Source: Chryseosolibacter sp964438975 (lineage in GTDB: Bacteria; Bacteroidota; Bacteroidia; Cytophagales; Cyclobacteriaceae). From it: a stretch of DNA of 64,000 nt. Positions 35,187 through 42,859 of this stretch are shown here, piece by piece (position 1 is the stretch's first letter; each line of letters starts with the position of its first letter). Made by a program: the position numbers and the translations under genes. The notes below the pieces were generated by a model. It saw only the letters and a program-made list of their open reading frames with translations. It was not told where the DNA came from and did not search any database. The stretch is taken from positions 38,423-102,422 of the forward strand of contig CAYTMU010000008.1 of NCBI GenBank assembly GCA_964438975.1. Reading direction: 5' to 3'.

Positions 35187-36779
35187 ATGCGACTTTCGGA
35201 ACGACAATTACGGATAATCGAATTCGCCGTTATCGTCTTTTTCTGCGTCATCCCGCTCTTCTTCAACAACCCCTATCGGATCAACATATTTCTGTCCTGG
35301 GAAGGTGCCTATCGTATGTCTCTCGGGCAAGTTCCTTTCCGCGATTTCTCTCTGCCAATGGGTTACGGTTACTGGGTGATCCCTGCGCTTTTCTTCAAGG
35401 TCTTCGGACCCTACTTCTACACTCTTATCAAGGCGCAGGTGCTGATCAACCTCATTTCAGCCTTCAGTTTTCGAGCAATCCTGAAGACCCTTGATGCGAA
35501 GCCGGTAGTCATCTTCCTCGCGGTACTCGTGTACTGCCTTTCATTCGTTTCATTCAACTTTTGGCCCTGGTACAACAACACTGTGATCGCTTTCGAGTTT
35601 CTCGCCATGTGGCTGGCGTTGCGCCTGGCCTTCACCGATCGCGGTCAAAAGTTGTGGCTGTACGCCGCGTCCGCCGCGTTCTTCGCGTTCTTCGCGTTAT
35701 GGACGAAACAGGACGCCGGGGGGATGGGCCTTCTGATCGTAGGCGGAATGCTGGCGTACAATGCATGGGTAGAAAAATCTGCAACAAAGTTACTCCTGTT
35801 CATTGGATTCGTCGTCGCATTCGCAATGGCCTTTGTGCTCCCCCTCCTCAAATACGACTTCCTGTACTGGTTCAACTACGGGCAAGATCCCCACCGGTCA
35901 CGACTCGCGCTGAATGACCTGCTCGGTCAGGTACTCGGCTGGGCATATTGGGAGAAATTCTTTCTGCTCATCATCGTTGTGATGGTTCTGGACAAAGCGC
36001 GCGACGGACGGAGGTTTCTCGCTGACAAACGAGAGTTTCTGTTCGCGTATCTCTGTATCTCAATCATCGTGCAGGCGTGGATAATTCCTGTTACAAGTCC
36101 TGTCCCGGATAAGAACGAGGTGTTCTTCTACGGGTTTGCAGTCGCATATATTCTGAACAACCTCAGACTGCATATCGACTTGCAACGTCCTGGCTACCTG
36201 ATTATTTGTATTGCTCTCACAGGATTCTGGTGGAGCGGTATCTACTGGCGAAACATTGAACGTCTTATCTCCGACAAACCCGTTGTCGTAGAACGCACGG
36301 AGAAACGACATCAACACCAATATCATCTCGCAAAAGATTACAAGTCGATGGAGCGACTCTTCCTGGCTGAATCAACATTGGGTGGGATCAAAAAGATCAA
36401 GAACCTGGACATTGTAAGGAATCACCAGGGTGACCTCCGGGTCCTGAACATGAGCGAGCTCACCTCCCTCGCGTGGGAAATTCCCTTTACTCCTCCCGTG
36501 AACCAGCCCCTCTGGTACCACCAAAGCGTATCGCTCTGGCAGAAAGAGGTCGACGAGTTCTGCGAAAAGATCAGAAGAAAAGAATACGACTTAGTGATAT
36601 TTGAAGTTGTATCACCCGCTGAGGTAATCAACTTCTTTCCGATGGATGTCCGCGACTGTCTCCGGGAACACTATACGTACGAGTTTACTTTTCTTGCTCC
36701 CAGGCACCCCGAGAACTCCTTCATAGAAGTGTTCACCTTGCCCGAAAGGCAGGAAAGAACAGACGGCAGACATCAGTGA
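35187..36779 (+). CDS. Polytopic GT-C-like glycosyltransferase
   Basis: A 530-residue protein with about ten membrane helices in the first 350 residues and a soluble C-terminal part. After the first helix (EFAVIVFFCVIPLFF) comes a loop WEGAYRMSLGQVPFRDFSLP, the pattern of GT-C/GT39-like enzymes, where an acidic residue precedes the 'G-x-VP-x-RDF' segment. Other helices include PVVIFLAVLVYCLSFVSF and LLLFIGFVVAFAMAFVLPLL. The C-terminal about 150 residues contain no motif I recognise. GT-C enzymes use polyprenyl-phosphate sugars on the periplasmic side, which fits the divergent DprE1/DprE2 genes 88 bases away. It converges with the second GT-C gene with a 9-base gap. Confidence 0.8.
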   Translation: MRLSERQLRIIEFAVIVFFCVIPLFFNNPYRINIFLSWEGAYRMSLGQVPFRDFSLPMGYGYWVIPALFFKVFGPYFYTLIKAQVLINLISAFSFRAILKTLDAKPVVIFLAVLVYCLSFVSFNFWPWYNNTVIAFEFLAMWLALRLAFTDRGQKLWLYAASAAFFAFFALWTKQDAGGMGLLIVGGMLAYNAWVEKSATKLLLFIGFVVAFAMAFVLPLLKYDFLYWFNYGQDPHRSRLALNDLLGQVLGWAYWEKFFLLIIVVMVLDKARDGRRFLADKREFLFAYLCISIIVQAWIIPVTSPVPDKNEVFFYGFAVAYILNNLRLHIDLQRPGYLIICIALTGFWWSGIYWRNIERLISDKPVVVERTEKRHQHQYHLAKDYKSMERLFLAESTLGGIKKIKNLDIVRNHQGDLRVLNMSELTSLAWEIPFTPPVNQPLWYHQSVSLWQKEVDEFCEKIRRKEYDLVIFEVVSPAEVINFFPMDVRDCLREHYTYEFTFLAPRHPENSFIEVFTLPERQERTDGRHQ

Positions 36780-36788
36780 TAATAATAC

Positions 36789-38510
36789 CTACCGGATGCG
36801 CACCAATGCGCCCTCGGGTTCATCGACTTCGCGGACATACTGATAGAATGCCCTGCCGTCGTAGTATTCCATGATCTGCTCATTGATTCCGGGAACCGGG
36901 AGAATATAGACGACATCATTTGCGAACATCGCATCGTTGCGAGTGAGATCGTCCGCAGGCATTGGTCTCAATGGACTAGTCGGTGAGCATACAAAAATTA
37001 CTGCGTGAGTAATCTTCTCCTTTCGTATGAGCTCGTACAGATCCTGACGCTGGTCAACGATCAGTGCCTCCCGGTGGGCAATAAACGGAAATTTCAAGAC
37101 TGGGTATACAGCGCACGCGACGAGGATAGCAACTGCCCATCGAGAACCGGATTGGAGGGTTTTGCTAACTACAAACAAGACGAGAAAAGGGAATCCTTCA
37201 AACATAAACCGCGGCCCGTATTGATTTCCCCCGATCTGGTAATAAAAAAAGTAGCCGGCGGCAAGCATCAGGAACGCATAGTCTCCAGGGTCGGCGAGCC
37301 TTTCTGCAGGGCGTTTGATCTTTCGCCATAAAAAAATCAAATACAAGATCAGAAGGCCTGGCGACGTCCAATAGACGAACATTATTATCCAACGGACGAA
37401 ATGTTCGACTGCGGTCATGAAAGTATATCCCTTAACAAACCCAAGGCCCTCGTTCGGATACGCCCAGAGAGTCACCGGGAGCAGCGCATTGCCCGTAATC
37501 GAATAGTTATACCAAAGGAGATAGGCAATGCACGGAGTAGCACCAACGGCCATCCACAAGAACAGCCGAAAGGATTTCCATCGGTACTCTTTCAAAAGCA
37601 TGACCAGGAAAGGGAGGAAGATCAACACACCAGTGTAGTAGCGTGTAGCAACCACCATCCCGATAGAAAACCCAGCCAATATCGCGAGAGCAGGGTTGCG
37701 CGCATTCCGGTATCCGTAAATGCAAAATACAAATACCAATGAGAATAGCGCGCACGAAACATGTGAAAAAAATGAACCTGCATTAAATAGATAGTAACCG
37801 CTGAGCGCTACAAGTGTCACGCTCCACAATGCTGTCGACTGACCGTAGTAGATCCTGGCGAAGTGGTATAATACCGCCAGCGCTGTCACTGCCAGCACCG
37901 GGTTGACCAACGCAGGTGAAAACCCTGCTTCGAAAGCACTGCTAAGCAATAGTGGCCATCCCGGAGGAAAGCGGCTTAAAAGGATACCTTCCTGTTGTGG
38001 AATGTTATTGATATAGAAAAATGCAGGCAGCTCATGCGCACGCTCCCACCATTTTCCGTCGCTGAACATTTCAGCCTGAAACAGGTAGGCGTATTCATCA
38101 GATGAATTCGGGAATGCCTCAAGGATTACGAGCGCAACAAATATCGATAAAAAAAAAGATACTACTCCGACCAGGACAACTGCCCATGTAACAGTCTCCA
38201 CCCGTTGAAACTCCAATACACGGAAAGGAGGGTATCTGTAGAAGATCAGCGTCAGAACAAAGAAAAGTGCCACTGCCAGTAACTCTACGCGAGCAAGGAA
38301 GACGAGGTCCTGATAGAAAGTGACACCCTGGCGGATAGAAGGCGGAGCCAGCACCATCAAGAGCGCCGTCACGTCCTTCTCGAATAGGTACAGCACACCC
38401 AAAAAACCAATCGCGACCGCGATCAGGAATACTATCCAAACGGGAACCCAACTACCCTTGATCGACTTCTTCAGCGCAAGCTGTGGACTCAGAAAAGAAC
38501 TCTTGAACAT
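36789..38510 (-). CDS. Polytopic GT39/ArnT-like glycosyltransferase
   Basis: A 573-residue protein with about 11-12 membrane helices. The first periplasmic loop has the metal-binding acidic motif SSDEYAYLFQAEMFSDGKW followed by FPPGWPLLLSSAFEAG, characteristic of the PMT_2/ArnT GT-C family. The C-terminal soluble piece (DLYELIRKEKITHAVIFV...) is short. These enzymes transfer a sugar from a polyprenyl-phosphate donor to a glycan or lipid in the periplasm. ATG at 38510 is preferred to the TTG at 38534. It follows the TolC-like gene in the minus-strand run and is the second GT-C near a DprE1/DprE2 pair. Confidence 0.85.
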   Translation of the reverse strand: MFKSSFLSPQLALKKSIKGSWVPVWIVFLIAVAIGFLGVLYLFEKDVTALLMVLAPPSIRQGVTFYQDLVFLARVELLAVALFFVLTLIFYRYPPFRVLEFQRVETVTWAVVLVGVVSFFLSIFVALVILEAFPNSSDEYAYLFQAEMFSDGKWWERAHELPAFFYINNIPQQEGILLSRFPPGWPLLLSSAFEAGFSPALVNPVLAVTALAVLYHFARIYYGQSTALWSVTLVALSGYYLFNAGSFFSHVSCALFSLVFVFCIYGYRNARNPALAILAGFSIGMVVATRYYTGVLIFLPFLVMLLKEYRWKSFRLFLWMAVGATPCIAYLLWYNYSITGNALLPVTLWAYPNEGLGFVKGYTFMTAVEHFVRWIIMFVYWTSPGLLILYLIFLWRKIKRPAERLADPGDYAFLMLAAGYFFYYQIGGNQYGPRFMFEGFPFLVLFVVSKTLQSGSRWAVAILVACAVYPVLKFPFIAHREALIVDQRQDLYELIRKEKITHAVIFVCSPTSPLRPMPADDLTRNDAMFANDVVYILPVPGINEQIMEYYDGRAFYQYVREVDEPEGALVRIR

Positions 38511-38534
38511 GTCCGTGAGATGTGACGCAGCCAA

Positions 38535-39233
38535 TTAACGGACATCCTCCAGGCGCATACCGATCCATTGTTCCAGGTCCAGCTTCGCATTCCGGAAATC
38601 GCGCTCTGACTGGAGTTGTAGCATCATCGCGTCGTTGTAGCTCTTCAGACTGATCGAATACGTCTCAAACGTGATTTCGCCCCGTCGAAACTGCTGCTCG
38701 GCAAGCTTGTGTGCTGTCTCAGTATCGAGGAGCGTCTGTGATTGCAGCTTATAGACTTTCTCCATCATGATGTATCCGTTATAAAGCCGTAAAACGTTAT
38801 TTCGGATCATCAGCTTTTGCGTATTGACATTCGCTTGCGCTATAACCTGTTCCTCACGTCTCTTCCTGATCTCGTACGGGGTCGTGAAGAACGTGCCAAG
38901 GGTTATCGAAACACCAAAGTTGTACAGCGGGTAAAATGTGGACCGGTAATCTGACATTTCATCTGCGCGTTTGTCAATATTGAACTGATTGATATTTCCG
39001 GTGATCCGAATGTTCTCGAGCCAGCTGGCGTTACTTTGCTTCACATTGTAACCAGCGATGCTGACCTCCCGTCTCAACACCTCATTTTCCGGGTAGTTTC
39101 GCCAGGCGAGTTGTACTAACTTCTCTCCAAAGTCGGTCACTTGTAGGCTTTCCGGCAAAATGACCTTATTATAATCGACCGACTGGGCCAATAGCGGTAC
39201 ACTTGCCGTAAGGAAAAGAACAACGAGTCTCAT
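38535..39233 (-). CDS. Short TolC-like outer-membrane efflux protein
   Basis: A 232-residue protein with a signal peptide (VVLFLTASVPLLAQ). The body is one copy of the OEP pattern: a helical segment LVQLAWRNYPENEVLRREVSIAG, two barrel strands around IRITGNINQF and YNFGVSITLGTFF, and long helices ending in YNDAMMLQLQSERDFRNAKLDLEQWIG. Usual TolC proteins have two such halves and 420 or more residues, so this is a half-size member. It sits between the O-antigen ligase gene and a GT-C gene, in a region that lacks a recognisable Wza-type export channel. Whether it serves in polysaccharide export is speculation. Confidence 0.8.
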   Translation of the reverse strand: MRLVVLFLTASVPLLAQSVDYNKVILPESLQVTDFGEKLVQLAWRNYPENEVLRREVSIAGYNVKQSNASWLENIRITGNINQFNIDKRADEMSDYRSTFYPLYNFGVSITLGTFFTTPYEIRKRREEQVIAQANVNTQKLMIRNNVLRLYNGYIMMEKVYKLQSQTLLDTETAHKLAEQQFRRGEITFETYSISLKSYNDAMMLQLQSERDFRNAKLDLEQWIGMRLEDVR

Positions 39234-39305
39234 ATATTAACGAAGTTGATTGATTGCAGTTGGTCGGCTGCCGGATATGTGGTGCCTACAGTTGGTTCCA
39301 AATAA

Positions 39306-40742
39306 TCATACCATATCAACTGAAAACAGCTTTCTTTCCAGCGTCGGTATTTTAACCATCAATGCGTAAGTGGCATACACAATAAGATTAATGGGCTTGG
39401 CGAACATTGCGTCCTGTGTAAAGTGTGCCACGGAAAGGGCCATAAAAGGAACCAGGTATACGAGGATATAGGTGCGCAGTTCCCCGTCTTTCATCGCAAA
39501 AAAATGATTGATCCCTTGTTGGATCACTATAAAGAAAAGCGCCATAAATATCAAAAGGCCGATCCATCCCGTTTCCAGCGCAGTGAGAAGATATCCGCTG
39601 TCGGGATCCCATTTCCCGGCCAGTTCGTGACCGCGGGAGTAGCGTTCGCCATTATTACCCACGGTGTACAACCCACCGCCGATCGGATGTGCCTGGATAT
39701 ACCTCTGAAAGCTGAGTCGTTTGTAATCGCGAACGGCCATCGACGGATCCTCCGACACCTTGAACGTAGAACGCAGCCTGCTCATAGTACTTCCGTGAAA
39801 GGGTCCCATCAATACCATCACACCGATTGCAACCAGCACAATCGATGCTAGCAGCGCCTTCCTGTTATGCAACATGATAATGATATAGAAGGCCACCCCT
39901 ACCGCAATGAGGGCAATAGCAGTACGAGTACCCGAATACGACATTGCGATCAACAAGATCGCCAACGCGGCAGCACATAAGATCCGGAAGCTGGTGCGAA
40001 ACGGTCCCATTGCGAGTACCATTGCTGCCAGCGCACTTGCTCCGACGAATAGTCCGAATGATGAAGGGTCCGAAAGGAAGGAGAAGACACGAAGTTCACC
40101 CCAGATAATATACAGATCGATCCGATCCGGGTTCTCTTTCATCCATGCCATCTCGAATCCGGTCAATCCCACAAGTTTCTGGAATATCCCGTAGAGCGCA
40201 GCTACAACTGCTATGCTGAGCCAAACGGCGGTGAATTTCTTTACTTCCCTGATGGAGGAGAACATGTGGAAGCAAATGATATAGATAAGAAAAGAAATAT
40301 TGTTCCGCAGCGAGACAAGCCAGGCTATCGGGGAAGTTGCACTGGGATTGAACAGCTGCAATACCTGATAAGCAATCAGCACGAGTAATATGATCGTCAC
40401 CGGGTTCTTGAAAGAAGTCCAGTCGCGTGTCCGGTTGTTGAGGAAAAGAGCGAAGAACGTAAGACCGATCAGCGCGTCATAGACTGTCCCCACAGGAAAT
40501 GTCAAATCCGCAATACGATCAATGTAAAACATGAAGACACCCAGAAAAAATACTGTGTAGAACCCCACGCGGTAGTCCCTTAGCACAGCTGCGACGAAGA
40601 GCATCCCGACGGAGACCCCTGCCACAACAAAACCAATCATCACACCGTACTCGACCATCAGATAGGTTACACCGATCGAGAAGAGCAGTAAAAGCGCGAA
40701 AATGGCAAGCGCCGGAATCCTAACCGTTCTGTTTGATATCAT
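39306..40742 (-). CDS. O-antigen ligase/polymerase family membrane protein
   Basis: A 478-residue polytopic protein with about twelve helices. The Wzy/WaaL family region is in the second half: a long periplasmic loop with FQRYIQAHPIGGGLYTVGNNG and the closing motif WDPDSGYLLTALETGWIGLLIFM, which resembles the conserved 'H/N-x-x-L-x-x-x-x-E-x-G' segment. The first helices include LLLFSIGVTYLMVEYGVMIGFVV. In a polysaccharide locus with an initiating sugar transferase and a Wzc-like protein, the likeliest job is polymerising lipid-linked repeat units in the periplasm (Wzy); ligase activity (WaaL) is the alternative. Confidence 0.85.
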   Translation of the reverse strand: MISNRTVRIPALAIFALLLLFSIGVTYLMVEYGVMIGFVVAGVSVGMLFVAAVLRDYRVGFYTVFFLGVFMFYIDRIADLTFPVGTVYDALIGLTFFALFLNNRTRDWTSFKNPVTIILLVLIAYQVLQLFNPSATSPIAWLVSLRNNISFLIYIICFHMFSSIREVKKFTAVWLSIAVVAALYGIFQKLVGLTGFEMAWMKENPDRIDLYIIWGELRVFSFLSDPSSFGLFVGASALAAMVLAMGPFRTSFRILCAAALAILLIAMSYSGTRTAIALIAVGVAFYIIIMLHNRKALLASIVLVAIGVMVLMGPFHGSTMSRLRSTFKVSEDPSMAVRDYKRLSFQRYIQAHPIGGGLYTVGNNGERYSRGHELAGKWDPDSGYLLTALETGWIGLLIFMALFFIVIQQGINHFFAMKDGELRTYILVYLVPFMALSVAHFTQDAMFAKPINLIVYATYALMVKIPTLERKLFSVDMV

Positions 40743-40757
40743 ACTTGGAGAGTGTGA

Positions 40758-40889
40758 TCAAGGGAGGACCAGGATCTTCAGGAACATGATCAGGTAAATA
40801 CCCAACACAAACAGAAGGGCGATTATCCGGTTGAGCTTGGTTCCTGTAAACGACCTGGAATCGTCATGGCTGTCATCTTCCTCTACCAT
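40758..40889 (-). CDS. 43-residue single-helix membrane protein
   Basis: ATG at 40889 opens a 43-codon frame ending in TGA at 40758. The N-terminus is acidic and polar (MVEEDDSHDDSRSF), then Lys/Arg (TKLNR), one hydrophobic helix (IIALLFVLGIYLIMFLKILV) and a Pro end. It lies between the glycosyltransferase and O-antigen ligase genes, same strand, 86 bases after the former and 15 bases before the latter, and fills an otherwise empty 233-base gap. The charge layout (acidic N-tail, basic residues at the helix start) is that of a real small membrane protein, possibly a subunit or regulator of the polymerase. No family recognised. Confidence 0.6.
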   Translation of the reverse strand: MVEEDDSHDDSRSFTGTKLNRIIALLFVLGIYLIMFLKILVLP

Positions 40890-40975
40890 TATCGAATTGA
40901 TTGTGTAGTAAACAATAAAACCGCGTTCCTGGAAGCATCACTTTTTTTCTATAAAATGACCATACCAGCAAATAT

Positions 40976-42220
40976 TTAACTGCTGATCGGAGACGACTCT
41001 TTCTCGTGCTCAGCATGTTCCCGTTCCAGAATGTCCCAGAACTGCCCTACCCTTGCTGTCCATGTATTTGTATTAGCGACAGCGGCACGCGCGTGAATCC
41101 TGTCGGAATTGTTTTCCTGAATCGCCTGGTCGATAGCTTGAACGAATTCCCCTGTCTCACGACCGATATAAATTACATCCGAAAAACTCTTGATATCCTC
41201 CGAGAAGTCGGTAGCAACAACCGGTCGACCGGCAGCGAGGTATTCGTTTATTTTGAGCGGATAGATACTTCTCGTCAGTGTGTTTTTCTTGAAAGGGATC
41301 AAAGCACAATCGAAGTACCGAAGATACGCCGGTAGTTCCTCGATCCTCCGAGAACCTACCATGATCACGTTCGGATGATTTGCCAATCCGATAGCACGGG
41401 CCTCCGAAGTATTCACGGGTCCGACCATGACGATCATCTTATCGGGGTGATAGTCAATGACCGCTTTCAAAAGCGCATAGTCGATCCGCGTATCGATATT
41501 ACCCGCGTATCCGATGACTTTCTTTCCTTCTGCGGGAGCTAACTCCTTCGGGCGTTCGAAGGTCTCGTGCAGGGCACGCTGAAAGCTACTGAAATCCGCC
41601 GCATTGGGATGAAGGTAAACGCGATCCGAGTGACGCAGCTTTAGACGTCTTAGTTCTCGGGAAGTGGTCAGCGTTACATCGAATTTACGCACGATGTCCG
41701 CCTCGAGACGGGTTCCATGACGCGCGGTATAGGGCGCCTGCGTGAGATCGTCCATCGAAAGATACACCTTCCTGAGTGGCTGGATATCGTCGGGGAAATC
41801 ACGGCAGAAATACGGGTCAAACGCGTTAAAAAAGACAAACTTCTTAATATCGTGGTCTCGGATAACCTGTCGGATAAGATCAAAAGCTAACTTGTCGTTA
41901 AACTGGGAAAGTCGATCGTACAGCTTCCCCTCCGGAAGAAAATTGATCGGAATGGAGACGCGGGGGGTCACCATTGTCAGCTTATCGGGATATCTGGTTG
42001 AATGGGTATATATGTTCTGTCCCAACAACAGCGCCTTCAGCCGCCGGCGGATGCGCGGTTGATGGATCTCCAGAAACAGATTTTTCAGCGTGAACGGATG
42101 GTCGATATAAAAAACGCGATTTGTTTTCGCGAACTCCTTTGCCATTGAAAATGCTGGAGATGTGTACTGCGCATCCCATCGGGAAAAGCTAAAAATGATC
42201 AAATCACTGTCTCGAATCAT
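40976..42220 (-). CDS. Glycosyltransferase, GT-B fold
   Basis: About 414 residues. The N-terminal Rossmann half includes DLIIFSFSRWDAQYTSPAF, KKFVFFNAFDPYF and YLSMDDLTQAPY; the donor half begins KKVIGYAGNIDTRIDYALL and has IMVGSRRIEELPAYLRYFDCALIPFK and the E-x-x-x-x-GRP type motif LKINEYLAAGRPVVATDFSE. This matches GT1/GT4-like enzymes that build teichuronic or capsular glycans. The ATG at 42220 (MIRDSDLIIF) is favoured because the first strand then begins normally; an in-frame ATG at 42298 would leave 12 bases to the divergent gene's start. Donor and acceptor are unknown. Confidence 0.85.
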   Translation of the reverse strand: MIRDSDLIIFSFSRWDAQYTSPAFSMAKEFAKTNRVFYIDHPFTLKNLFLEIHQPRIRRRLKALLLGQNIYTHSTRYPDKLTMVTPRVSIPINFLPEGKLYDRLSQFNDKLAFDLIRQVIRDHDIKKFVFFNAFDPYFCRDFPDDIQPLRKVYLSMDDLTQAPYTARHGTRLEADIVRKFDVTLTTSRELRRLKLRHSDRVYLHPNAADFSSFQRALHETFERPKELAPAEGKKVIGYAGNIDTRIDYALLKAVIDYHPDKMIVMVGPVNTSEARAIGLANHPNVIMVGSRRIEELPAYLRYFDCALIPFKKNTLTRSIYPLKINEYLAAGRPVVATDFSEDIKSFSDVIYIGRETGEFVQAIDQAIQENNSDRIHARAAVANTNTWTARVGQFWDILEREHAEHEKESSPISS

Positions 42221-42309
42221 CTGTTTTCTTTCAAACGTCAGTTCAAAAAACCATTCCCGGACGGTTACCCGGAAACAATTATGTGCCTGATTCATCATAA
42301 ATTGCCCTC

Positions 42310-42858
42310 ATGAAGAAGCGAGTCATCATTACGCTGGTAGTCCTCCTCCTGGTATTTGCCGGGGGATATTATATCTACAAGTCTCTTGTTCCTTCGACAA
42401 TTGCTGAGGCAATCGTCTCCGGAAATGTGCCCGACTTTGTTCCAGAACGTTACCAGCGGAAACTGGAAGATGTGCGGGTACCATTCAACAAGGGAGCAGA
42501 AGCCCTTCTTCGAACTATGCATGATGCCAGAATACCACTGGACGACATTCTGGCGGCGATAGATGCACTCACTAAGGAGCAGATATATGCTTTCCTCGAC
42601 GAAGTGCATGACCGCCGGCCGGGGTCATCCGATAAGGTCTTTGACCTGATGAAAAAGCACTTCCCCACGAAGTTCGACCCGGAGGTATTCCGCAAGCCGT
42701 TCAACGATCACTTTCCGTACGACAAATTCAATGGCGCGGTTGTCTATGGTAAGTTAAACCGCAATGTCAGGGATCTCGAGATCGGAACCGTCAAGGCTGT
42801 CATGAAGAAGGTCGTCATCGAGAAGAACAAGGAAATTGAAGGACTGCCAATCCGTTAA
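42310..42858 (+). CDS. Unknown protein with N-terminal membrane anchor
   Basis: A 182-residue protein. It starts KKRVIITLVVLLLVFAGGYYIY, one membrane helix or uncleaved signal, then a helical, charged domain (about residues 30-125; e.g. IPLDDILAAIDALTKEQIYAFLDEV) and a beta-like C-terminus (YDKFNGAVVYGKLNRNVRDLEIGTVKAVMKKVVIE). No family recognised. It is the only plus-strand gene between two minus-strand polysaccharide genes and ends one base before the stop of the Wzc-like gene. The domain would face the periplasm if the helix is type II. Confidence 0.75.
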   Translation: MKKRVIITLVVLLLVFAGGYYIYKSLVPSTIAEAIVSGNVPDFVPERYQRKLEDVRVPFNKGAEALLRTMHDARIPLDDILAAIDALTKEQIYAFLDEVHDRRPGSSDKVFDLMKKHFPTKFDPEVFRKPFNDHFPYDKFNGAVVYGKLNRNVRDLEIGTVKAVMKKVVIEKNKEIEGLPIR

Positions 42859-42859
42859 A

